From Hydrogenophaga sp. A37 (lineage in GTDB: Bacteria; Pseudomonadota; Gammaproteobacteria; Burkholderiales; Burkholderiaceae_C): a DNA stretch of 64,000 nt. The translations under genes and the position numbers were made by a program. Of the stretch, positions 1-9,147 are shown piece after piece. The stretch is from positions 1-64,000 of the forward strand of contig NZ_MUNZ01000118.1 in NCBI RefSeq assembly GCF_002001205.1. The letters are read 5' to 3'. The number at the start of each line of letters is the position of its first letter. Positions within the stretch are counted from its first letter, which is position 1. A model generated the notes under the pieces. The model was not told the origin of the DNA. It saw only the letters and a program-made list of their open reading frames with translations, and did not search any database.

Positions 1-939
1 CCTGCGGGGGCCCTCACCCCAGCCCTCTCCCGCGAGCGGGAGAGGGGGCAAGACCGCTTCTCCGGCGAGTGGGGGCAAGACACGCGTGCCGGAGAAGCTG
101 TCTCACTCCCTCTCCCGCGTGCGGGAGAGGGCAGGGGTGAGGGTGCCCCCGCTCCCGTATTCCCCGCCGCCGACCTGCTCGCCCTCATGCCCCCGCACCA
201 CCGCGAGCCGGTGGACATGCGCGAAGTCATGCTGCGCATCACCGACGGATCGGACCTCCTCGAATTCAAGCCCCTCTACGGCGCCGCCACGGTCTGCGCG
301 CAGGCCCACATCGGCGGCCACGCGGTGGGCCTCATCAGCAACAACGGCCCCATCGACGTGGCCGGCGCCAACAAGGCCACGCACTTCATCCAGTGGATGT
401 GCCAACTCGGTCACCCCATCATTTATTTGCAGAACACCACCGGCTACATGGTCGGCAAGGACAGCGAGCAGGCCGGCATGATCAAACACGGCAGCAAAAT
501 GATCCAGGCCGTGACCAACGCCACCGTGCCGCAGATCACCCTCCAGTGCGGGGCGTCGTTCGGCGCCGGCAACTATGGCATGTGCGGCAGGGGCTACGCG
601 CCGCGTTTCCTCTTCACCTGGCCGAATGCGCGCACCGCCGTCATGGGCGGCGAGCAGGCTGCGAAGACCATGCAGATCGTGGCCGAGGCCGGCATGGCGC
701 GCAAAGGCATCGCCACCGACACGCCCGAGGTGCAGGCGCAGATGAAGACGCAGTTCGACGCCATCGTGCAGAAGTTCGAATCGCAGGCCGACGCCTTCAG
801 CACCAGCGGCCTGGTGCTCGACGACGGTGTGATTGACCCGCGCGACACGCGCGCGGTGTTGAGCTTCTGTCTCGACACCTGCGCCGAAGCCGCGGCGCGC
901 GAGCCACGCCGCATGCAGTTTGGCGTCGCCCGCATGTAG
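1..939 (+). CDS. atuC: Acyl-CoA carboxylase carboxyltransferase subunit, 5'-truncated by window edge (geranyl-CoA carboxylase beta, AtuC-like)
   Basis: This is the C-terminal half of a biotin-dependent carboxyltransferase, which moves a carboxyl group from biotin to an acyl-CoA in the cytoplasm. The reading frame is open from base 1, so the start lies outside the window. Family blocks include ISNNGPIDV, FLQN-type YLQNTTGYMVG and FGAGNYGMCGRGYAPRF, followed by the WPNARTAVMGGEQA block typical of methylcrotonyl/geranyl-CoA carboxylase beta subunits. The first 50 codons encode no family sequence: they are a class A palindromic repeat (11-143) read through in frame. Homology resumes at about codon 53 (VFPAADLLALM), the usual linker between the two crotonase-like domains. 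The atuCDEF-like order of the following genes favours geranyl-CoA over methylcrotonyl-CoA as substrate, but leucine-type MccB remains possible. Confidence 0.85.
   Translation, partial: PAGALTPALSRERERGQDRFSGEWGQDTRAGEAVSLPLPRAGEGRGEGAPAPVFPAADLLALMPPHHREPVDMREVMLRITDGSDLLEFKPLYGAATVCAQAHIGGHAVGLISNNGPIDVAGANKATHFIQWMCQLGHPIIYLQNTTGYMVGKDSEQAGMIKHGSKMIQAVTNATVPQITLQCGASFGAGNYGMCGRGYAPRFLFTWPNARTAVMGGEQAAKTMQIVAEAGMARKGIATDTPEVQAQMKTQFDAIVQKFESQADAFSTSGLVLDDGVIDPRDTRAVLSFCLDTCAEAAAREPRRMQFGVARM
11..143. repeat. Class A palindromic repeat inside the carboxyltransferase gene
   Basis: A 133-bp element with inverted ends: CCCTCACCCC then CCCTCTCCCGC on the left, and GCGGGAGAGGG then GGGGTGAGGG on the right. 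Related copies lie between genes at 2152-2259 and 30855-30973. This copy is fully open in the frame of the host gene and contributes Arg/Glu/Gly/Pro-rich residues to the protein. No transposase is associated. Confidence 0.85.
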
Positions 940-962
940 ACACACACGACCAGGAGACAAAG

Positions 963-2135
<1,173 letters not shown>

Positions 2136-2151
2136 GGCTGCTGCACGCCGG

Positions 2152-2259
2152 CCCTCACCCCAACCCTCTCCCGCACGCGGGAGAGGGAGCAAGACACGGT
2201 CTCCGGAGAGAGGGCATTCAACTCCCTCTCCCGCATGCGGGAGAGGGCCGGGGTGAGGG
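2152..2259. repeat. Class A palindromic repeat (intergenic)
   Basis: A 108-bp element between two operon genes. It begins CCCTCACCCC and ends GGGGTGAGGG, with two internal GCGGGAGAGGG-type hairpins. It is transcribed as part of the operon and should fold into strong hairpins. It ends 19 bp before the next start codon. Confidence 0.85.
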
Positions 2260-2277
2260 CAGCGCAGGAGACCAACC

Positions 2278-3081
2278 ATGACCACTTTTCAGATCGTCCG
2301 AGACCACGACACCGAGCGCTGGACGCTCAATCACCCGGCCTCGCGCAACGCCTTGTCCGACACCATGGTGCTCGCGCTGTTCGAGGCCTGCCTGCGCGCG
2401 AAAGACGACAAGACCCTGCGCACGGTGGTGCTCACCGGCGCGGCGGGCGCCTTCTGCGCCGGCGGCAGCCTGGGCGCCTTCGCCAGTGCCATCGGTCAGC
2501 CGCTGCAGCCCGGAGAAGACGACCCGTTGATCGCCCTCAACCGGGGCTTTGGCGATGTGTTGCACGCGCTGACCGAGCTGCCGCAGTTGCTGATCGCCGC
2601 GGTCGACGGCCCTGCCATGGGCGGGGGCTTCGGCCTGGCCTGTTGCGCGGACGTGGTGCTCGCCACGCAGCGCTCGGTGTTCGCCACGCCCGAGGTCACG
2701 CTCGGCCTGCCGCCCGCACAGATCGCGCCCTTCGTCTGGATGCGCTTGGGAGAGCGGGCCGCGCGCGAATGCCTGCTCTCGGGGCGCCACTACCGGGCCG
2801 GTGAGGCGCGCGAACTCGGATTGGTGAACGAAGTGGCGGCCGACGGTGAGCTCGAAGATGCCTTGCACGACACGCTGCTCAAGTTCAGCCGAGCGGCCCC
2901 GGGCGCAACCGCCGCCACCAAGCGCCTGCTGCAGCGCCTGCGAGGCCCCGTGCCCGACCTGCGCGACGAGGCGGCCATCGCCTTCGTCAGCGCCCTGCGC
3001 GGCAGCGAAGCCGCGACCGGCCTGCAGGCCTTCGCACGTCAGCAGATCGCACCCTGGGTCAAAAAGAGCGCTGCGCCATGA
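2278..3081 (+). CDS. atuE: Enoyl-CoA hydratase/isomerase (isohexenylglutaconyl-CoA hydratase AtuE-like)
   Basis: A 267-residue crotonase-fold protein. The oxyanion-hole segments are GAFCAGGSLGAFA and DGPAMGGGFGLACCADVVLA, and the TPEVTLGLPP block carries one candidate catalytic Glu. It would hydrate an unsaturated acyl-CoA product of the carboxylase and dehydrogenase steps. The ATG overlaps nothing upstream and has an AGGAG site shortly before it. Its last four bases (ATGA) overlap the start of the biotin carboxylase gene, indicating translational coupling. It could alternatively be a methylglutaconyl-CoA hydratase of leucine breakdown. The position between AtuD- and AtuF-like genes favours the terpenoid role. 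Confidence 0.8.
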   Translation: MTTFQIVRDHDTERWTLNHPASRNALSDTMVLALFEACLRAKDDKTLRTVVLTGAAGAFCAGGSLGAFASAIGQPLQPGEDDPLIALNRGFGDVLHALTELPQLLIAAVDGPAMGGGFGLACCADVVLATQRSVFATPEVTLGLPPAQIAPFVWMRLGERAARECLLSGRHYRAGEARELGLVNEVAADGELEDALHDTLLKFSRAAPGATAATKRLLQRLRGPVPDLRDEAAIAFVSALRGSEAATGLQAFARQQIAPWVKKSAAP

Positions 3082-5141
3082 AGAAGCTGCTCATTGCCAA
3101 CCGGGGGGAGATCGCCCGGCGCATCGTCCGCACCGCCCACCGGATGGGCATCGCCACAGTGGCGGTGTATTCCGACGCCGACCGCGACGCCCTGCACGTG
3201 CGCGAGGCCACCACAGCGGTGGCGCTCGGTGGCACGGCCTCGGCCGACAGCTACCTGCGCGTGGACAAGCTGATCGCCGCCGCGCGCGCCACCGGTGCGG
3301 ATGCTGTACACCCCGGCTACGGCTTCCTGAGCGAAAACGCGGACTTCGCCCAGGCCGTGATCGACGCGGGCCTGATCTGGGTCGGCCCGCCGCCCGCCGC
3401 GATCCACGCGCTCGGCAGCAAGTCCGCCGCCAAGGCGCTGGCGTTGCGACAGGGCGTGCCCTGTCTGCCCGGCTACTTCGGCAGCGACCAGCGCGATCAG
3501 ACCTTCGTGGCAGAGGCGCAGCGCATCGGCTTTCCGCTCATGGTCAAGGCCGTGGCCGGCGGGGGCGGGCGCGGCATGCGGCAGGTCGCAAGCGCGGAGC
3601 AACTGCTGCCCGCGTTGCTGAGCGCGCGCTCGGAAGCGCTGTCCGGTTTCGGCAACGGCGACCTGTTGATCGAACGCGCACTGCTCGCCCCGCGCCATGT
3701 GGAGGTGCAGGTGTTCGCCGACGCGTTCGGCCACTGCATCCACCTCGGCGAGCGCGACTGCTCCGTGCAGCGCCGCCACCAGAAGATCATCGAAGAGTCA
3801 CCCAGCCCGGCGGTGTCGCCCGAGCTGCGCGCCGAGCTGGGCCGCTGCGCCGTGGCGCTGGCGCAGGGCGCTGGCTATGTGGGGGCGGGCACGGTGGAGT
3901 TTCTGCTGGAGGGAGAGCAGGAGCGTTTCGCCGCCGGGCCGCCCCAAGGCGAAACAGCCCCCTTGGGGGGCAGCGACCCGCGCAGCGGCGGAGCGTGGGG
4001 GCGTTTTTTCTTGATGGAGATGAACACGCGCCTGCAGGTGGAACACCCTGTGACCGAAATGCTCACTGGCCTTGATCTGGTCGAGTGGCAGATCCGTGTG
4101 GCGCGTGGCGAAGCGCTGCCGCTCACGCAAGACCAGGTGCACCTCAACGGCCACGCCATCGAGGTGCGGCTCTGCGCGGAAGACGCGCACTTCCGCCCCC
4201 ACACCGGCCGCGTGTCGCACTTCAGCGAGCCCGACATGCGCGGCCCCGGCCTGCGCTTCGACCATGCGCTGGAGGTCGGCACCGAGGTCAGCCCGCACTA
4301 CGACGCCATGCTCGGCAAGCTGATCGCCCATGCGCCCACGCGCGCCGAGGCAATCGAAAAGCTGGCCCAAGCCTTGGACGCCACCGAGGTGCTGGGCCTG
4401 CCCACCAACCGCGCTTTTCTGGCGGCCTGCCTGCGCCACCCGGTGTTCCGCGCGGGCGAGGCCACGATTCCCTTTATCGCCGAGCATGGCGACACGCTGC
4501 GGGCCGGCCTGCAGGCCACGCCCGCGGCCGAATGCGTGGCCGCGCTCGCCATCGTGTTTGCCTCGCGCCTGCCCGCGATGGCCCTGCCGTCGCCGTTCGC
4601 GCGTGGCGTGTGCCTGGGTGATCCGCAGGCATCGACCCCGGCGCTCTGGGCCGCCAGCCTGCGCGAAACCGGCCAGGGCGCCGTGGCGCTGGAGGTGGAT
4701 GGGCAGGCGCACCGCGCCAGCGTGTCCGCCGCTGCCGACGGACAACGCTGCATCACGCTCAACGGTCAACGCTGGCGCGCGCGCGCGCAGCGCCTGCCGG
4801 TCCCCGACCACTGGCAGGTCCAGCTCGACGGTCCTGAGGGCAGCTTTGAGTTGCAGCGCGAAGACCGCAGCTTCACCCCGCGCGAGCGCGTGGGTGGCGG
4901 TGCCGCTGCGCGTGAACTGCGTGCCCCGTTCAACGGCAAAGTGCTGACCGTGCACGCCGTGCCCGGTCAGGCGGTGCGGCGCGGCGATCCGCTGCTGGTG
5001 ATCGAGTCCATGAAGCTGGAGCACACGCTCGCCGCGCCGCACGATGCGGTGATCGAGAGCGTGGGCCCCTCGGTGGGCCAGCAACTCGCACCCGGCCAGC
5101 TGTTGATGAGCTTCCTGGTCGAAGCCGGTGCCGCCGCATGA
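3078..5141 (+). CDS. atuF: Acyl-CoA carboxylase biotin carboxylase/BCCP subunit (geranyl-CoA carboxylase alpha, AtuF-like) with in-frame repeat insertion
   Basis: A 687-residue subunit that carboxylates its own biotin using ATP and bicarbonate. The order is N-terminal biotin carboxylase domain (KLLIANRGEIARRI at residue 3), ATP-grasp glycine loop KAVAGGGGRGMR near residue 157, catalytic EMNTRLQVEHPVTEM near residues 313-327, then the C-terminal biotinyl domain with ESMKLE, biotinylated Lys at about 646. Residues 285-308 are foreign. A 72-bp class B repeat is inserted in frame at the beta-hairpin turn just before EMNTR, flanked by duplicated GCGTTT (encoding Arg-Phe each time). Deleting 78 bp restores the expected family sequence. 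ATG overlaps the previous stop by 4 bp and its own stop overlaps the next start by 4 bp. Confidence 0.87.
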   Translation: MKKLLIANRGEIARRIVRTAHRMGIATVAVYSDADRDALHVREATTAVALGGTASADSYLRVDKLIAAARATGADAVHPGYGFLSENADFAQAVIDAGLIWVGPPPAAIHALGSKSAAKALALRQGVPCLPGYFGSDQRDQTFVAEAQRIGFPLMVKAVAGGGGRGMRQVASAEQLLPALLSARSEALSGFGNGDLLIERALLAPRHVEVQVFADAFGHCIHLGERDCSVQRRHQKIIEESPSPAVSPELRAELGRCAVALAQGAGYVGAGTVEFLLEGEQERFAAGPPQGETAPLGGSDPRSGGAWGRFFLMEMNTRLQVEHPVTEMLTGLDLVEWQIRVARGEALPLTQDQVHLNGHAIEVRLCAEDAHFRPHTGRVSHFSEPDMRGPGLRFDHALEVGTEVSPHYDAMLGKLIAHAPTRAEAIEKLAQALDATEVLGLPTNRAFLAACLRHPVFRAGEATIPFIAEHGDTLRAGLQATPAAECVAALAIVFASRLPAMALPSPFARGVCLGDPQASTPALWAASLRETGQGAVALEVDGQAHRASVSAAADGQRCITLNGQRWRARAQRLPVPDHWQVQLDGPEGSFELQREDRSFTPRERVGGGAAARELRAPFNGKVLTVHAVPGQAVRRGDPLLVIESMKLEHTLAAPHDAVIESVGPSVGQQLAPGQLLMSFLVEAGAAA
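3929..4000 (-). repeat. Class B 72-bp repeat inside atuF-like gene
   Basis: A 72-bp copy of the class B unit (GGGCCGCCCCAAGGC at one end, GCAGCGGCGGAGCGTGGGG at the other), inserted in coding sequence. It is flanked by GCGTTT at 3923-3928 and 4001-4006, a candidate 6-bp target-site duplication. 72 plus 6 is a multiple of three, so the frame is kept. The minus strand is given because the intergenic copies at 40860 and 58535 read in the opposite sense. Confidence 0.9.
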
Positions 5142-6385
5142 ACGCGATGGCGCCCGACTTCACCGACGCTGACGTCGAGGCGCTGACCGACACCGTGCGG
5201 CGCTTCGCCAGCGAGCAAGTGCGCCCGCATGTGGACGCCTGGGACACCGCGTGCGAGTTCCCGCGCGCGCTCTACCGCCAGGCCGCCGAGTTGGGCCTGC
5301 TCGGCCTGGGCTACCCCGAACACCTGGGCGGCACGCCCGCACCCTGGCGCGCGCGCAACGCGCTCTCGCAGACGCTGGCGCGGCATGGTGGCAGCGGTGG
5401 CGTGATGGCCAGCCTGTTCTCGCACAACATCGGCCTGCCGCCGGTGCTGACCCACGGCTCGCCCGAGCTGCAGGCCGAAGTGATTCCCCCGGTGCTGCGC
5501 GGCGAGCAGATCGCGGCGCTGGCCATCACCGAGCCCGGCGGCGGCTCCGACGTGGCCAGCCTGCGCTGCACCGCGCGGCTAGACGGCAGCGACTACGTGA
5601 TCGATGGCGAGAAGGTGTTCATCACCTCCGGCATGCGGGCCGACTGGATCACGCTAGCGGTCAGAACAGGTAACGAGCCCCCACACTTCGCCGCTGCGCG
5701 GGTCGTTGCCCCCCAAGGGGGCTCGGCCACCTTGGGGCGGCCCGGCGGTGACCGTTCTGCCAGCCAAGGCGCCAGCGGCATCTCCATGATCGTGGTGCCC
5801 GGCGACGCAGCAGGCCTCTCGCGCAGCCCGCTGCAGAAGATGGGCTGGCACTGTTCCGACACCGCGCAGCTGCGCTTCGAGGGCGTGCGCGTGCCGGCGC
5901 GCTACCTGCTGGGCGAGGAGGGCGCGGGCTTTCGCATCATCATGGGCAACTTCAATGGCGAGCGCCTCGCCATGTCGGCCATGGCGCTGGGGTTTGCGCA
6001 GGCCTGCTTCGACGAAGCGCTCGATTGGGCACGCCAACGCCAGACCTTCGGCGCCCCACTCATCGAGCGCCAGGTGATCCGCCACAAGCTCATGGACATG
6101 CAGATGCGCATCGGCTCCACGCAGGCCTGGGTGGACGCGCTCACCGCCCGGGTGGACGAGGGCGACCTGAGTCCGGACTGGGTGGCAAATGTGTGCTTGT
6201 TGAAAAACCATTCGACCCAGACCATGCAGTTCTGCGCCGACGCCGCCGTGCAGATCCTCGGTGGCATGGGCTACATGCGCGGCACCGTGAGCGAGCGGAT
6301 TTACCGCGAGGTCAAGGTGATGATGATCGGCGGCGGTGCCGAGGAGATCATGAAAGAACTGGCCGCCCGGCAACTCAATCTGTGA
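5138..6385 (+). CDS. Acyl-CoA dehydrogenase with in-frame repeat insertion
   Basis: A 415-residue acyl-CoA dehydrogenase, about 30 residues longer than relatives. FAD and substrate blocks include LAITEPGGGSDVASLRCTAR and VFITSGMRADWITLAVRTG. The C-terminal domain has QILGGMGYMRGTVSERIYRE and then MIGGGAEEIM instead of an EGT-type catalytic segment, as in its paralogue at 963. The excess lies at residues 178-207. It is a class B repeat read in frame in the middle beta domain, between AVRTG and GISMIVVPGD. Coupled to the upstream gene through an ATGA overlap, it ends the operon just before a terminator hairpin. The exact acyl substrate cannot be told; a second dehydrogenase is expected when the shortened acyl-CoA is oxidised further. 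Confidence 0.85.
   Translation: MNAMAPDFTDADVEALTDTVRRFASEQVRPHVDAWDTACEFPRALYRQAAELGLLGLGYPEHLGGTPAPWRARNALSQTLARHGGSGGVMASLFSHNIGLPPVLTHGSPELQAEVIPPVLRGEQIAALAITEPGGGSDVASLRCTARLDGSDYVIDGEKVFITSGMRADWITLAVRTGNEPPHFAAARVVAPQGGSATLGRPGGDRSASQGASGISMIVVPGDAAGLSRSPLQKMGWHCSDTAQLRFEGVRVPARYLLGEEGAGFRIIMGNFNGERLAMSAMALGFAQACFDEALDWARQRQTFGAPLIERQVIRHKLMDMQMRIGSTQAWVDALTARVDEGDLSPDWVANVCLLKNHSTQTMQFCADAAVQILGGMGYMRGTVSERIYREVKVMMIGGGAEEIMKELAARQLNL
5679..5750 (+). repeat. Class B 72-bp repeat inside acyl-CoA dehydrogenase gene
   Basis: The same 72-bp unit as in the atuF-like gene but in opposite orientation (CCCCACACTTCGCCGCTGCG to CGGCCCGGCGGTG). It is read in frame and without stops. Clear target duplications are not seen at its borders, so the insertion may be older or the flanks have diverged. 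Confidence 0.88.
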
Positions 6386-6392
6386 ACGTCAA

Positions 6393-6418
6393 AAAGCCCC
6401 ACTAGCGAGCGGGGCTTT
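6393..6418. terminator. Bidirectional intrinsic terminator
   Basis: Perfect 8-bp stem AAAGCCCC/GGGGCTTT around a 10-base loop, between the end of the catabolic operon and the convergent DUF4148 gene. The stem's A/T ends give U-runs on both strands. Confidence 0.8.
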
Positions 6419-6456
6419 CGGCGCCAAGGGCGGGAGGCCCAGGGAAGAGATGCCGT

Positions 6457-6825
6457 TCAGCGGGCGGCCGTGAGCGCATCCACGGCGGCCTTCGCGGCGT
6501 AGCGGGCAGGGAACAGCTCGTTGAGTTTTTTGCCCGACTCGCCGTCGGCCACGATGTTGCCGGTGCGAACGGCTTCGTTCAGCTCGGCCTTCACCTCGGC
6601 GCGGGTCTTGCCGACCGAGCGCTCCTGGCTGGGGTAGAGGTCCGGGCGGACCTGGTTGAGCATCAGGCCGCTTTCGTTGTCGGCCGGCACATTGCCGGTG
6701 CGCACGGCTTCGGCCAGCTCGGCCTTCACTTGTTCGCGGGTCTTGGGGCCGTCGGCGGCGAACACCTGAGTGGCGGACAGAGCGATCAGGGCGGCGGCGA
6801 TGGCGGTGATGTGCTTGCGGTTCAT
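6457..6825 (-). CDS. Secreted DUF4148 protein with two tandem copies of the domain
   Basis: A 122-residue exported protein typical of Burkholderiales. A signal peptide (MNRKHITAIAAALIALSATQVFA) is followed by two copies of the short DUF4148 repeat, each reading like VKAELAEAVRTGN, then ADxESG, then a Leu-Asn segment before Pro-Tyr or Ala-Arg-Tyr. The function of the family is unknown. The start at 6825 is chosen over a longer frame because an ACAAGGAG ribosome site precedes it and the signal peptide begins there. It is transcribed divergently from the two-component system. Confidence 0.85.
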   Translation of the reverse strand: MNRKHITAIAAALIALSATQVFAADGPKTREQVKAELAEAVRTGNVPADNESGLMLNQVRPDLYPSQERSVGKTRAEVKAELNEAVRTGNIVADGESGKKLNELFPARYAAKAAVDALTAAR

Positions 6826-7023
6826 GATGAAACTCCTTGTGGGCGGTTGAACGGGGTGGGTCCGAAGCCGGGGGTCTGGCTTCGAGGGGAAAGCCGTCAT
6901 GCCTTCCCTGGAGATGAATTCTCAAGACCCAAACTCACGTTTTCCGCACAGCCAGATTACAAATATGTCATCCTCCCGAGCGGCCCTGTGTGCGACCATC
7001 CTCACCTGATCGGTTCTTCCAAC

Positions 7024-7722
7024 ATGAGCTCTGCGATGCGTGTCCTTGTCGTCGAAGACGAACCCAAACTGTCCCAGTACCTGCACCAGGGCCTCAGTGA
7101 AAACGGCTATGTGGTGGACGTGGCGCACGACGGCATCGAAGGCAGGCGCCTGGCCACGGGCGGCCGCTACGACCTCATGCTGCTCGACGTGATGCTGCCC
7201 GGTGTTGACGGCTATGGCGTGTTGTCCAGCTTGCGCGCCGAAGGCAACAAGACGCCGGTGCTGATGCTGACCGCGCGGGACAAGATCGAAGACCGCGTCA
7301 AGGGCCTTGAAGGCGGCGCAGACGATTACCTCATCAAACCCTTTGCCTTCTCCGAGCTGCTCGCCCGCATGGGCGCGCTGCTGCGGCGTGGCCCCTTCGC
7401 CAGCCCCCAGTCGGCCACGGTGTTGCGCCTCGCCGACCTGGAGATCGACCTCGTGTCGCGCCGCTGCACCCGCGACCAGCAGCGCCTGGACCTGACCGCC
7501 AAGGAGTTCAACCTGTTGGCGCTGCTGACCCGTCGCCGTGGGCAGATACTGTCGCGCACCACGCTGGCCGAACAGGTCTGGGACATGCATTTCGACTCCG
7601 ACACCAATGTGGTGGAGGTGGCGGTGCGCCGCCTGCGCGCCAAACTCGACGACCCGTTCCCCACCCGCCTGCTCCACACCGTGCGCGGCATGGGCTATGT
7701 GCTGGAAGAGCGCTCGGAATGA
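7024..7722 (+). CDS. OmpR/PhoB-family response regulator (CusR/CopR-like)
   Basis: A 232-residue DNA-binding response regulator. The receiver domain starts MRVLVVEDEPKL, with the phosphoacceptor Asp in LMLLDVMLPG near residue 54 and the conserved Lys in YLIKPF. The C-terminal winged helix has FDSDTNVVEVAVRRLRAKLD and ends VRGMGYVLE. The DSDTNVV block is typical of regulators of heavy-metal resistance. It overlaps the sensor kinase start by ATGA, so the two are co-translated. The DUF4148 gene is divergent; a role in its control is possible but not shown. Confidence 0.88.
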   Translation: MSSAMRVLVVEDEPKLSQYLHQGLSENGYVVDVAHDGIEGRRLATGGRYDLMLLDVMLPGVDGYGVLSSLRAEGNKTPVLMLTARDKIEDRVKGLEGGADDYLIKPFAFSELLARMGALLRRGPFASPQSATVLRLADLEIDLVSRRCTRDQQRLDLTAKEFNLLALLTRRRGQILSRTTLAEQVWDMHFDSDTNVVEVAVRRLRAKLDDPFPTRLLHTVRGMGYVLEERSE

Positions 7723-9110
7723 ACCGCAGCACCTCGCTCCAACAGGTCGCCGCCGTGCCCGCCGGGCGGTGCCTGCCCCTGCCGTGCGGCCCATCGATCG
7801 CGCGGCGCCTCGCGCGTGCCATGGCCTTGTTCATGCTGGTGGGCCTGGGGGTGCTCAGCGTCGCGAAATACTCCGCCATTGCCATGCGCATGGACGTGGA
7901 CCAGCAGACCACGCTGGAAGACAAGCGCCAGTACCTGTCGCATGCCATCGGGGTCGCCTGCGAAAACGGTGAGGCCGGTCTGCTTCAGCGCATGACCCTG
8001 TTTGACCCCGTGCGCTCGTCCACCCGCCTGAAGCTGTGGCGTGGCGACGGCTCCGTGCTCTTCAGCGACGACATGCCGCCGTTCGCCCACAGCCGTAACC
8101 TGGAGTTCGATGTACCGGCCCCGCAAATGACCGGCGGCAAGGTGCGCGTGGCGCTGGAGATGGACACCTCCCACGACCACAGGATCCAGCGCGAGGCGGC
8201 GATCACGCTGCTGGTCACCACCCTGTTCGGGGCCGTGGTCTCCGGGCTCGCGATCCAGTGGCTGGTGCGCCGCGAGCTGCGCCCGTTGCTCTCGCTGGCG
8301 CGGCAGATGAACGGCATCTCGCCGCAGCGGCTCGACCAGCGGCTGGTGGTCGAGCGCTCGTCCGAAGAGCTCGACCCCTGGGTGGCCCAGTTCAACGCGC
8401 TCATGGACCGGCTGCAGCGCGCCTACACGCAGCTCGAAGCCTTCAACGCCGACGTGGCCCACGAGCTGCGCACGCCGCTCACGGCCCTGATCGGTCAGAC
8501 CGAGGTGGCGCTCTCTCGCGAGCGCAGCGCCGACACGCTGCGCGACACGCTGACCTCCAACCTGGAAGAAATGCAGCGCCTCTCGGCCATCGTCAACGAC
8601 ATGCTGTTCCTTTCACGCGCCGACCGCGGCGCCGTGGCGCGGCGCAGCGAACCCGTGAGCCTGGCCGAACTCGCCCACCAGGTGGCCGAGTTTCACGAAG
8701 GCGTGCTGGACGAAGCGGGCCTGCGGCTCTCGGTGGTGGGCGACGCCCACGTCGCGGTGGACGCTTCGCTCGTCAAGCGCGCCCTGTCCAACCTCATGGG
8801 CAACGCCTCCCGCTTTGCCGACCACGGCTCCACCGTGCAGGTGACGATCGAGCCCGGCACGGGCGCCGGTGGCGGCGTGCAGGTGGTGGTTGAAAACCAG
8901 GGGCCGGCCATCGAGCCCCAGCACCTGCCGCACCTGTTTGACCGCTTCTTCCGCGCCGACGCCTCGCGCTTCTGTGCCAGCGAAATCCACCACGGTCTCG
9001 GCCTGGCTATCGTGGCGGCCATCGCGCGCATGCACGCGGGCGACACCTTCGTGCGCTCGCAAAACCGCGTGACGCAGATCGGTTTCACCCTCGGGCCGCA
9101 GACCGCCTGA
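7719..9110 (+). CDS. Sensor histidine kinase, heavy-metal sensor type
   Basis: A 463-residue membrane kinase partnered with the preceding regulator. It has two transmembrane segments (about 28-50 and 160-183) enclosing a periplasmic sensor of about 110 residues. HAMP follows, then the HisKA box DVAHELRTPLTALIG with the phosphorylated His near residue 248. The ATPase domain has an N-box NLMGNASRFA and a HHGLGLAIV glycine box. The sensed ligand is not evident: the periplasmic part lacks a clear Cys or His cluster, apart from HSRN and SHDH-type pairs. Function as a metal or stress sensor is inferred from family resemblance. Confidence 0.87.
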   Translation: MNRSTSLQQVAAVPAGRCLPLPCGPSIARRLARAMALFMLVGLGVLSVAKYSAIAMRMDVDQQTTLEDKRQYLSHAIGVACENGEAGLLQRMTLFDPVRSSTRLKLWRGDGSVLFSDDMPPFAHSRNLEFDVPAPQMTGGKVRVALEMDTSHDHRIQREAAITLLVTTLFGAVVSGLAIQWLVRRELRPLLSLARQMNGISPQRLDQRLVVERSSEELDPWVAQFNALMDRLQRAYTQLEAFNADVAHELRTPLTALIGQTEVALSRERSADTLRDTLTSNLEEMQRLSAIVNDMLFLSRADRGAVARRSEPVSLAELAHQVAEFHEGVLDEAGLRLSVVGDAHVAVDASLVKRALSNLMGNASRFADHGSTVQVTIEPGTGAGGGVQVVVENQGPAIEPQHLPHLFDRFFRADASRFCASEIHHGLGLAIVAAIARMHAGDTFVRSQNRVTQIGFTLGPQTA

Positions 9111-9147
9111 ACGTCCGTGGGCTGAGCGCATCGACCACAATAGGCCG

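Noticed and set aside
33-180. Class A and B repeats as insertion sequences
   Set aside because: They are too short, encode no transposase, and no gene for one is visible in the window. They may be non-autonomous, but that is not established.
187-939. Carboxyltransferase as an intact 250-residue gene starting at ATG 187
   Set aside because: The frame stays open to base 1 and this part is only the C-terminal half of the family, so the start is outside the window.
3798-5084. 428-codon minus-strand frame
   Set aside because: Shadow of the biotin carboxylase gene; the plus-strand protein has all motifs.
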